A model generated the notes under the pieces. That model made no database searches. It saw only the letters and a list, made by a program, of their open reading frames with translations, and was not told the DNA's origin. The position numbers were made by a program, and so were the translations under genes. A DNA stretch of 64,000 nt from Nectonema munidae (taxonomy: Eukaryota > Nematomorpha > Nectonematoida > Nectonematidae), in the NCBI GenBank assembly GCA_030549495.1, contig JAUIRK010000007.1, positions 435,001 to 499,000 of the forward strand, given 5' to 3'. Position 1 is the stretch's first letter. Each line of letters begins with the position of its first letter. Shown piece after piece: positions 24,060 through 36,400 of the stretch.

Positions 24060-24377
24060 CAGGGATCGGGAAACTTTTTTACCCCTCGACCCCTTCATAG
24101 AACATTTGTCTTCACATCGACTCCCACCCCACATAGAAATGTTTCATAAAAACATTAATCAATGTCCAACAATTAAGAGAAAAAATACAAACCAAAAATG
24201 TTTCATATATTCTATACATAACAATGCCCTAAGCTATGTTTAAAAGAAAAAGGAGATTTGTTACTACTATAAAGTAAAAAAACATAGCACAATTTGGTAA
24301 GTTTGTCTATCTTATCGACACCTAAAGATCTGTTTTCGACCCCCATGGGTCGATATCGATCACTTTGCCGACCTCTG
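24060..24377. mobile_element. hAT-type MITE
   Basis: A 318-bp non-coding unit with ends CAGGGATCGGGAAA and, inverted, CAGAGGTCGGCAAA, flanked by an 8-base near-duplication CTGTAGAC (24052-24059) and TTGTAGAC (24378-24385). The inside has GACCCC/GGGTCG motifs near both ends. A hAT-derived non-autonomous element. Confidence 0.7.
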
Positions 24378-27228
24378 TTGTAGACAAAGAGAGATGTTTG
24401 GGGAGGATATGACTTACGCTTACTAGGGGTCGCATCGCAACCCGTAATTTGGTGTTTAGTGTAGCTTTATGCTCATATAAATACGTACTCTCTAAAGTGT
24501 TTCTGAATTTTTGTCTTTTTTCTTTTCACGGGAATTTACCTGAAAACTTATTACTTCCTGGTTTCCCGAGAATCAGAGTATTTTTTAATCTTGCTTTTTT
24601 TGAGATTTGAGCAAGGAAAATATAAGATGAATAAAAATTTATTGCAATAAAATTAATTAATATTAATCTGAAAGGTCATTAAATCTCTATACTAGTAAAA
24701 GTCAACGTATAAGTTATGAAAGAAATTATATTAGTTAAGGGGCAAATTTGATTAAGGCTAATTTTAAGAAATTTTTATCTTTTGATCGAAAGAATATCTA
24801 TACTATGCCCGTTTCTTAAGCATACTATATGTATAGAGAAGAATTTTACGTTACGCAATCAAATGAAAAATTGATAAATCCTGTGAAGCAAATATATTCC
24901 CGGCAGCAAAAATTGTTAACAATTAGTGAGGGAAACTGTGATCTCGGGAAAGCGGAAAAGAAACACTACGCTCTATAAACAAGTTACTTTCGTATTTACA
25001 AAGGAAATTAATGGTGAATTGTGATATTGACGCTTTATTTAAAAGACTAATTACGACTATGTTTGTACTCTGTGAGATTATGGTCTTAACTACTCAAGGG
25101 TTTCCCTTCTGAAGGTGATAGATATTTGTAATTTATAGTACTGGCACAAGTTAATAACATGGTATAAGCTAGTGAAGCAAATGCATGCTATATACATTCT
25201 AAATAAAGATAAACCTATGATGTATTTCTTTTTTAATATAATATGCTGGATGCTTTATATTATCTTAAGGAGTGCAGAACATCTTGTACTCAAAAAAAAA
25301 TTAAATCCTTATTTGGAAACGTTAAAATTCAGTACAAACGTCTCGACAACTATTTTAAGTTCTTTTCCTCTTTTTTTTCAATTCCAAAGGATCTTTTTCC
25401 AATTTAAATTGGCCTTTTTTCGGTGCAAAATATATTTTTAAATTTAGTTTTGCTTTTTATCTATATGCTGACAAGAAAAAAATTTTAATTTCAAAATTTT
25501 TAGATAGACATTACTAATTTTTAAATTTAACCCATTTAACTTTTCTGTATGTAGAATGAAATTTTGACAATAATCAGCAGTTATTGAAGAGGTAGCATCT
25601 TTTTGTAGAGTGTTTGTTTGATTCATACCTTAACCCTTCTTATAGTGCACTTTTCCGAGTACTGGGGTAGGAAGGGGGAGGGGGCTAGTTATTATGGCCT
25701 ACAAATTATAAAAAAACATGATCAAATTGCTATTATTATTGTGGTCCCCATTTTGAAAATGTGGGTTTTGTTTTTATCTGTAAATAACAATTATGGGTGA
25801 GAAAATAATTGTGACTATTTGAACTATTTACATAGCTAATGATTGTTTTTGTTTTTGATTAATAATAAGTACTGGATAACGTCAAAAGAAAATATGCTAG
25901 CCATTTATGTACGAAGTTTAGAATTTAGCGGGCCTGCTAGAGCACGTGATAATTAAAAAAAATTTCCTCCAAAGGAACCTTATTAAAGTTAGGAAAATTG
26001 TCCAAAGATTCTTCAATGCCGTGAGCCTACAGCCCACAATGTAACTAAAGTTAAAAAAATTAATTCAATTCTCAAATTTTCATTTTGTTGCATAAATGGG
26101 CAAATAAACAACTCGCTATGGACGATAAATTTGTTATTTCTGTTTTAAACGATAAATTTAAAAATAATTTTTTTGCTTAAAAACGTGAAAAGAGTGTCCG
26201 ATTTAAAATTGGTTTGAAAAAACAACCATTTTGAATTCAAAACTCTTAATTATGTCGTTTTGATAACAAAACAATTCACAATACTAGAGAATGATCAGAT
26301 CGAATCAAAATTTTAACCTACCACTTCACCGTAGAGACAATGAAACTACTTTATTTTTATTAGATGTAGTCAAACGAGGATGCGTGGTAAAGTTTGTTCC
26401 TTGTCCATATTCTCGATACTTATGCGGTTCGACTTTTAAATTCAAATCCATTTTAAGTATAAGTTTTCTCTTTCTATAAAAATCTTTTTCCTATTCTGCG
26501 TAGACGAGTAGTTCTCATACAAAAATGTTAGTTGTGAAAACTTAAAGGTTGATATGTAAAATTTGGAATAAATAATCAGACTAATTCAATCATAGTATTA
26601 GAAAAATAAAATAATTACGGCTACTTTTATAATAGAAAATTTTAATACATAATTATTCATCTCGCTTTTTGAAATTCTTTTAAATTTGCTAGGCAGATGG
26701 CCTATTGGTAAGAGCGTGCGATCTCGATCTAGAATCTATAGATGCTATGGAATTCTTCCCTTTGATGCGATAAAAAAAGATATTTATATTGAAAAGTAGG
26801 TTATTTTTGAATCCTAACTTTAGATTTCCAACAAATATATTAGTTACATCATCCAAACTCAATATGCAACGACACTGAGAATGAGTTTTATTTTTGGCTA
26901 AAAAATTTAAAAAATCATATTATGACAACAAGAAAGCTTCAGAAATTCGAGAGAACGTGATTAATATTTGATAATTTTTTAAATACGCGTAAGGTCTTCT
27001 TTCGGTTCGAGTAATATATTTGCTGTCCATTTTTAGTCAAATTTGCTTCATCATTTATCATCTCTTGCACTGACTAAAGAAATATCAAAGAAATGTAAGC
27101 ACTGGATTATGACTGTTGCTGATGCCATTTAATCTTACTACTCGATATTTTATGAATTTGTGACAAACGTCGCACATTTTCATGAGTTGAAATTCTTTTT
27201 TTATATTTCTTTTATTATGATGTTTTAG
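24378..27228. other. Upstream region of the CUB-LDLa gene, no exon found
   Basis: The exon that should precede 27229 must end with one base of a split codon and may carry a signal peptide. No convincing candidate was seen here. Small frames at 25172, 25618 and 26291 have no domain. Confidence 0.35.
26690..26765 (+). repeat. tRNA-like box A sequence, possible decayed SINE
   Basis: GATGGCCTATTGGTAAGAGCG at about 26696-26716 resembles a tRNA D-arm/box A. No good B box follows, and no cloverleaf can be drawn, so it is not a tRNA gene. Confidence 0.25.
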
Positions 27229-27424
27229 TATGCATTTGTATCCATAACTGCCATCCTCTTTGCGATCAAACAATACACTCCTCCGACTCACCATATGGTC
27301 AAATTGATTTTCCTTTGAATAAGAGCATTTACGAATTAAAGAATGGGTATGAGTGTTCTTGGATTTTCAAATCAAAAGAAGCTGAAGTTGTAAAGATTGA
27401 AATAAAATCCTATAGAACAGATCA
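27229..27424 (+). CDS. Exon 1 found: first half of CUB1
   Basis: Follows acceptor GATGTTTTAG and ends before donor GTATGC. Encodes CICIHNCHPLCDQT, then SPYGQIDFPLNKSIYELKNG and YECSWIFKSKEAEVVKIEI. The G.I.FP......Y.C.W.F.......I.I pattern is the N-terminal half of a CUB domain. Phase: starts after one base of a codon and ends with two bases (CA) of the next. Confidence 0.7.
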
Positions 27425-30400
27425 GTATGCTTTCTTTTACAATTTAATCTGTTAAAAGCAATAAATTTTTCTTCCGTAATTGCAATAATATGGATGACAT
27501 TGATCCTCAATTCACAACTCTGGGTTGGGCCTAGTTTCACTACAGAATGTTCATATTCTCTATTTGCCCGTTATAATTGTAAAAATGGAATTTACGCAGC
27601 CATTAAAATTTCTTCACTTTTTTAAATGATATTGGCGGGTTAGTGAAGGTAGTTAGTTACTTTATTGAATTTTCGACATTTTGCCATAACAAGAAATTTT
27701 TTAATCTAAAGATATGCAATTTTGTCCTCCTATTTTATTTGTGTATTTTCAATCTTCACTATTTAAGCGCCATATTTATTTGAACTCAAATAATTTTTTC
27801 ACCGCAATCGAGTACCACGTAGATTAAAAACTTTTTCAAGAGTCAGTCTAAAAAATTTCTGTTTTTTATGAACCTTTTTCATACATGTATTCTAAACTTA
27901 TCATTGCAGTTATTTATTTTTAAATCATATTTCATTCACATTTTTGATTATTTTTCCTATTGTATTTTCTTATTGATAAAATAATAACATTTCGGGCATA
28001 ACATCTAAAAATAATATTCCATTTCAAGGATCCAGTGACATACTACACTTGTTTCGATACCTTATTTATTTTAGATTTTGGGAGTATTATTTTAATCTAA
28101 GGTTTATTATTATCCATCTTGATTTGAACAACCTGAAAAAATTATTCATAGCATATGTTACAACTATAGTCATTTTGGCTGGATTATACCTTTTTAGTCA
28201 CTTCAAGCGAATTCCTGATTCTATCTCTTTTACTATATACAATAACATTTTTTATTTAAATATTATTTTTGGAAGAAAATTATTTTATTAAAAAGTTATG
28301 CCATTTTAAATCTCAAAACGCCTAATGAATTACAATTATAAAATACAAAACATAGGACACGACATAACATTTTCCTCTAAATTAAGAAAATGATCTTAAT
28401 CTGAAAGGATGGCTGGTGAGTTCAAATTATAGGTAATGTTATCTTTACTGTGAATACATGACGAAGTTTAGAATAGACTAAACACTCAAATTCAGATTCT
28501 GTTAAAAATACTAAATACCAAAATATGAACAATTCTGTGTCATACTTCATATGATGATGTAGTTATTTAAACTAAAATTCTTTTTCAAATTTTTACACCG
28601 AGCATAACTTACTTTTTGCACCTAGCGGTAACTTTAGTAAATCACCCGTGAAGACTCAAAATTGGCAGTATACGATAGTATTTCAAAAAACTTGGCTTTA
28701 GACACCAGCTGCTTAAAAATGTAGAGTGACAAACTATAACTTTACTGTAAAATATGTAAACCTTGACTGAAAGCCTCATAAAGCTGATTTAGAAGAGACA
28801 AACTCATAGCCAAGGTAAAATTAAAAACCAGATCGAATCGAATCTCTTAAATTTATTTATCGTAGCAGTGAGTAGGTTATATACAATCCATATATCATTT
28901 GAGATACATTTTCAAAAGCATTCATCCTCAATTTCACCTTAATCAAAGAAGGAAGCCTACGGCATAAATAAAGTGATATCATCCAAATGCTAAGCGAACT
29001 AATTACTTGTCAACGTATATTTCATATCCATGCTTCTGTGTTAGTATAGTGAGATTTCAAATATGATGAACGAACATGAAAATTCTATCATTTTTAGGTA
29101 TAGCATACAATTTAAGCTTCACAGTATTTGTTACATATACACATCGTTTAATTTTTATTCACCGTCCGTGGATAGACAGACCACTCAATAGATTCAAATA
29201 TATGTTGATTGAAATATTCTGAGTGGGCAAAGATATGTAATAACTTAGAATTGTGAATATTTCCTTTTTCTATTTGTATACTACAGACGCTGCTACAGTG
29301 AACTTTTATGGGGATCGTCAAATTGTGGCGTTTTTCCAAAATACAGAGTAGCGAAGAGTGAAGTGAATCGCATAACCGCTTACTCTAAACATGCGCAATA
29401 CAACGATACTCTGGGCTGTGCGTGTGGTAATACGAAGGCCTTTAAGACTGTCTTCACTGGAACAAGCTCCGAAACAGTTCTCAAATTTATCGTTCCCAGA
29501 TCATATTATGGCGTGGACTTTAGAGCCTCTTTTGAGTTTCATAAAAGTTCAAGTATTTTTTATAATTGTGTATATAACTCATTTTGCTCGGTTTAATACT
29601 TGTCTTAACTTTAGGTTCTTGAATAGAGAACGGGGATCACAACGTTGAAATTAGAATAGGACAATTTTTTAATGATATTTTAACTGTTTCCATCAATATT
29701 TTCGCTTTTATGATGCTACGTTAATGGTAAGATGGTGAGGAGAAAATGAAAATAAAAAATTGTAAGAGCTACTAAAACTCTGTGCTAGACTCAAATTATT
29801 ATGGAAGGTCGACCCCCAGCACTTCTGGGTTTGCGTTCTTGATATACTGAATCTATTATATCTATGTAGCATTGCCCACCTACGATCAAATATATCAAGG
29901 CAGGACATTTATTTTCGGAATTTAGATATAAAGTGCACCTTTTATCAATAGTTTGCATTTTTATGCCCAAAATGTTACATTTTTTATACTAAATATTTAT
30001 CATTTATTGACATATAAAAGTATAAAGTGTCTACAACTATCCACTTATAAAATATTTATGTTTTTACCAAAATCTATATGCCACGATCAATAAAATTAGT
30101 ATACTTTTTTTGTTGAGACCTTATTTTATTAACGTTTTGTAGATTGGGTAAGATACATCGTATATTTTACATTTTATTTATTTCCTAGATTGCCACTCAA
30201 TTTTTTCAAATAAAGCTTCGGGTAAGATAATATCTCCAAACTTTCCGAAAGTATACCCACCTCAAACCATTTGTAATTGGTTTATTGAAAATAATGAAAA
30301 CAAAGACACCAAGTTTCTTCTAAATTTCACGGATTTAAAGATTTCTTCCAATGGTAGAACATCTTTTCAGTAGACTATTTAAAATGATGCGATACGTTAT

Positions 30401-33400
30401 TATTTAGTTGCACATGATTATAACGAAGGAGAAGCTCTTTTGGTCATCAACTTTAGATCGAATGTTTCCAAACCTGAAGACATGTATAATACGATGCTCA
30501 GCAAAAACATTGTTTCAAGTCATAATGACATCGTATCTATTTTTCCTCTTATTGACATAGCTTCAAACACGCTACCTATTGTAGAAACAAAATCCAGTCG
30601 AGTTTTAATCAGGTAAATATTTATAATATATAAATTTGACATACCGTATATCATGATTGCCGTCAGAAGTTATAGCATGGCGTGGATTGTAAAAACTTAG
30701 GGGCCATCAAAAACATAAGGGGTTAAACATTAATATACAAAAAAACTTAACAACTTTTTTTATATCTTTCATGATAAAATACATAGAAACTAGGATTTTA
30801 AGAGTTATTTCAGAATATTGGGAAATTTTTAAGTATTATTGTTCAACAAATTTTTCATGTGAATTAATTTTTGAATCTGTAATATATTCTGAGTAAAAAA
30901 TGGAGCCTGATCTTCTAGGCGGTTTAGTTACAAATCTACAAATTAGACATTACAAACCGAATGGTGTTAACTTGTGTTAGGAAGCCATATGTCTATTCCA
31001 AAGGGTATTGCCGTGGCTCCAAAGGCTGTGGATGGGCCCATCAAATATGTTGCCTACGAAATGAAAAAAAATTGATCCTACGCGATTCATTCCACGGCTA
31101 TTTCATCGACAAAGTGTTAAGAAGAACAAACCAAAACTACATTACACAGATGATTGCTCATGCAGTCGCACGATGTGTCGGGCAGGCCAATCAAGTATCA
31201 TTTGCCCTAGCTGATAGACACTTGGATGACCAATCGAAGAGCAGAGAAAATCAAACATGGAAATAAGGTTTTTCAGTGTAAAAAATTGACCGTAAGATCG
31301 CCCAACCCTCAGTCAAGAATAGCGGCATGTTCAGTCAAACAGTGAATAGATACAAAATATTGTTGAATAAAGCCAAGTCATCTGAATAAGTCGATAACAA
31401 CGATTATCCAACAGCCTACTTTTTAAGTAAGGTTTGCAACTTTAAGTGAACTCTTAATGTTGATATGATGTATCTTGAATTAATTAAGTGAATTTTATAA
31501 TTTGTTTTTATTGAAATGTGTATTTTGTTTTCTAATATAAATTTGGACATTTATGTTTTTTATACACGGGTGAGACTAAATTCCACAGCTTCCCTAGATA
31601 AATTAAGCCTCATCCTAAAACTGAGTAAATAAATGAACTAAGTCTATATTTGAAATATATGAAAAAACAAAATTATGAGAAATTAAATTACACAAAGAAA
31701 AATAGATTTATCAATTAATAATGCATATTTAAAAAATTTTACAAGGATAGGTGGCTCGTGACAATTTTTAGAAATTTTGATAGATAAAATCAATTAAACA
31801 AGGCAAATTTCTACTTTAGAATGGTCTAAAACTTTAAAAAATGAAGTCAATCTCATTTACTTGAAGTTAGCTATGAATTAAGTTTATTCATAGCCAAAAA
31901 TGTCTTTCGCACACAGTCTTTGAATTTCTCAAATCAGTAATGAATATTTTTTAGAATCATTGAAATTCGAACTCCATTCTGAACAAAACCTTTGTTGGAA
32001 AATTTTTTTGTTTCTTGATGAAATAACTCAAGATGAGGCTTTGCTTTTAATTTATGTCAAATTTGAGCATAACTTTGAGTTTAGAGAAGTAAATTCTATC
32101 AACTACTGATCACACCCACAACAACAAACGATAGTTACAAATTATTTACATTAATGATAATAAAAAATTCCATTTTCAATTAATAAAATACTAAAAAAGT
32201 TATTTCAATAAAATTTTAGCAAAATCATTCCAAAAAACAAATTATGTTCAGCGAGTTTTGCAAAGAAATGAACGAAAACATGGTAGAAAGCTTTTACACA
32301 CTAAATTAGTTTTCCGCTATTTTTTGAAATAATGATATTTTCACAAGCTAATTTGATGAAAGGTTTTTCTTACTGATTGCAAAATAAATATTACTTTTGC
32401 TTTTTAATTTCTATAAAGTTCAAATTCAAAAATAACTAAAAACATTTGTCACTTAATTATTGGATTATGTTTTTAAGAATTTTTTGAAATATAAAAATAT
32501 TTATCTTTTAACTAAATAAAAAATATATATCATAAGAAATTAAACTACATATAAATGGATAATATAAGAATTCATATTTTAAACGAAAAGTATTTCAATG
32601 TATTTTTTTGAAATTTCCTAACCTTAAGGAAATTTCACCAGGATAGTCGGGCTTAACTTTTTGAGCCATGTCTGAATATTTCGCTACTCTTATCCCAAAA
32701 TTTTTATAAAGATAACACTGTTTAACCCATTAAGTTTAACCCATAATTTCATCTTCGTCTGCTTTTTTCAATGACTTTGAATATTAATCGTCTGCGTTTT
32801 TTTAGATATCGTCTGATTTCTATCGTACTTAATGGGTTAATCAAATACCAAGGTTAATTTAGATGGAAAGAATTTAATTTTTTGAAAGCTTGGGTGAACG
32901 CTTTTATATTTTTAAAAGAAAGTACAAATATATCGTTATAAGGTGCATGCGCATATAGTACATTAAGTTTTTTAAATGATTTTACGAAATCTTTTCTACA
33001 AGGCTATATTTCTTGTTGGAAGTCAACAACTGCCATATCCAATGAGAAAAATGAAAGACATGCGTTTATTTTAAAAGTTTTAGGAAATTTGAATGCATTC
33101 ATAAATATTTGCATCTCGTGCGGAACAAATGCTTAACATTTTATTGTTTCAACGGCGAATCACTTTCATCTCATCTCTTTAAAATACCAGACTGATAATA
33201 ATGGCTGAGCTGTGAATGTATATTATACAGATCACACTCAGACTTATGAATAAATATTTTAAGTATAGAAGGCAAGCGGTATGGCTTACATATCTCCATA
33301 TATTATTATTCAAAGTTTGTTTCTTATATTAACTATATCGATATTTCATATAAATATATATATGCATTATTTATACCATTAAATCCGTGAGATTTTCCAG

Positions 33401-36400
33401 AATAAATGTAGCATTAAGGGTGGCTACTTGCATAGCACAGTTTGCATACATTTTCCTTTTCAAACAAAAATACTACAATACGGTTTGTGCACTGCATTAA
33501 AACGAGTCCATTATGCGTGATGCGGCCTCCCTATATTAATGAGATGCAAAATGTAGTGTGTTGTTAATCGGTTTATAATTTATATTGTTGCGCTAATACA
33601 ATGCGATCTTTGTGCATTGAACAATGTGATCAATACTATTGTAAGCAAGTCTCTTTTCATACTGGACCCTAAGTTCACTCACGGCAAAACCAAGCTCTTT
33701 TCACGATTTCACTATACTAGAATATAGAAATAATGTGCTTCTGTATCATAACAAACATACACACGCACCGCAATATTTAAAATTATATAGAGTATAATTA
33801 AATTAATCTCATATGCATACCTTCACTTTGATTAGATCTTCATTATTATTTCATACAAAATAATGAGAATGAGCTAGAATCTCTTGTTATATAAAGTCAG
33901 GGTTATGATGTATCAAGAATTTTTGTCTTCACTGTTCACATAATTCTTATTATAACAGCATATGGGATACGTGGAAATCTAATAAAGACATGCAAATGTT
34001 TAATCATAATTCTGTATACTGTGGAACATGGTTTCCTGACTTTTTAATTGTCATATAAATTCTAAGGGGCGAGGGCTTGACTCTTTTTACTTGCCTCTAC
34101 ACTACTCGATGGGCCTGTTGGCAGATATATTTGTATCCTGTGTTTGTATGTATCTCTAAAAATGTCAAGATCTGTTATAAGCACACTTTATTTAGTTAAT
34201 TTTACGATTATATTTTTGTAGTGCTAGGAAATTTGAAACAAATATTGTATTTATTAAAAATATTTATTTATTGGTTAATATAAACTAAATTAACTACACC
34301 AATTTCACGATATAGTAACTATTTATTCCAGTGATATCTTTCCATTTCTTTCTTATTTCCAAGTTCATATATTCTAGAAATTATTTTAAAATACAGATCC
34401 AAAATCTGAATTTGATGTTCGCTTGTTTTGATATCAAACATTATTCATAATTTTCATTCACAAAGCCATTTTAATGGAAAGATTTCTCAATCCAGAAACA
34501 AGTAGAAAAAGTACATATAAATTAGGAATATGCACTTATACGAGTACAAACCATGATTTTAATCTATTTTGCCCTATGTTTTATTAAAACCTCAATGTAC
34601 CCGCTAAGATATACAAATGTACACGTTGAGAAAATTTGCTCCTTTTTTTGAATTTTGTACTACTTAATTTTTAATTTTGCGATTACTCTTAAGATGCAAT
34701 AACATTGTGAAGTTTTTTAATCCAAACTATTTCATCAATGTATTTTCCAGTTTAATGGTTATGGTTTTCTGATTAGATAGTGTATTTATTTCTTTTAACT
34801 GAGACTTGATGCATGTAGTTTTATAATATGCAGGTTTGTGATACCTTTTCATATTTCCTTTGTTACTTTAACCCAGAAGTTCCAGGCAAACCCGTGTGCA
34901 CCCCTTGTTGGCGATCCCTTGTCTAGTATATTTACTGTGTGATGTAAATCTTTTTTTAAAGTTGACGACCATTTACTGCTCTGCTCAAAAGTATATTTCT
35001 AATATATAAATAAAAATTTCAGTGAGGTGTTTTCATCGGGAAGGCATTACTTGTAGCGAGCTATGAGCAAGCAAGGGTTGATGATGCATTAGAACACAAA
35101 ACCCTGTGGTACCCAAGCCAGCCTTCTAGACATCATTATTTACGCAGCAAATCTTTTAAATGAAACTAAAATTTTCAAATCGTACACAATTTCATCCACG
35201 AAAATAATAATGTTGATATCCATAGTTTTTTTCAATTCCTCGATGCACCCACATTTCCGTATGTATATTGTATACCTCTAAGCGTGGCCCTATTTCTAAT
35301 AATGCATTTTCAATTTCTCTTTATTACATCCAAAAATAAGAAAGGAGTTGTTATAAACCAATGTGATCCAACGTCATCCTTAGATGACGCAGAGGATTTC
35401 TTGATTTAGGTCGTTTTCTTTAAAATACTTTCTTTTATTTTTCGGGGAAAATGGGCTGAACTCCAGTATTCTACTTATCCTGTGTATTGAAAACGGCAAA
35501 ATTAATTTGAACTAAAGTATATGCAATAATGTAGTTTTTTACAGCATAGTACATTTCAAAGTACAGATATATGTATTCATGTGCGCATAAGTTTAGATCG
35601 TTAAAAGCATTCTTGTCTTGTTTTAACATATATGTGTGGCGACAGTTAAACTATATTTTCTTCGTGTTTATTATAATAAACTGTTGTCTTTATTATCTTT
35701 TTATGCAAGGTGTACTAGGTGTAATAAGGCATTCAGTATATTCCATATACACAGAGACATGCTCAACAACAGTAATTACCTTCTTTGCCCTCTTGAAACT
35801 TTGCAAGTTCTTATCAAAGGTTCTCTTGTAACGCACGTGTCTCGAGTACCTCTCTTTATTGCTGCTGCACAGACTCACGCAGAAAGCGCAGTAGGGTGTA
35901 CCTGCAAATGTACATGCTGACTAAGCAAGCAGCAAAACGAACATCTTTTTCTACTCTTCTTCCTGGCTGAAGGCACGGTAGATATTCGCTATTCACCTTC
36001 CTACGAAGCCCCCTTTCTTCCTTCCGATTTGGAAAATGTCTTCTTATCGAAGGAACGATCTAAAGAGGAGGCTGCTTTAAATATTTAAAAGTATACTACA
36101 TATTGCATGCACACGCGTCTGTTGCAACAAACACTCACGTACAGTAAACTCAAATCATAACCACAAACCCCTACCTCAACAGCGAGAATTTAACATCCGT
36201 ATTTTAACTCGCAAATCCCCAAATTGAGTGCATGCTCTGAGCTTCTTGCCAAAATTCTGAAACAATGCAAGAAAGACACTTGATTCTTTGAGATGTATCG
36301 CTTCTCCCTAATTTCTTTGCAATATGGCTTATATCAGACTTTCTTAACGTTAGCATTATTATTCGTCCTTGTTTGTCAAGAGATATTTTAAGGCGGCTGC

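Noticed and set aside
26690-26765. Functional tRNA gene
   Set aside because: Only a box-A-like part is present; no B box, acceptor pairing or cloverleaf.
27085-27294. Minus-strand 69-residue Cys-bearing frame
   Set aside because: It overlaps CUB exon 1 on the other strand, which has domain and splice support.
30189-30612. CUB2 exon as a pseudogene with two in-frame stops
   Set aside because: Both stops lie in a 54-bp GT...AG segment divisible by three; all other exons are open and in phase.
30961-31266. 101-residue frame as an extra exon of the CUB-LDLa gene
   Set aside because: No CUB or LDLa pattern, no suitable phase, and exons 4 and 5 already join correctly without it.
35000-35160. Reverse-transcriptase motif on the minus strand (WVPQGF)
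   Set aside because: The match is isolated; neighbouring residues do not fit any LINE.
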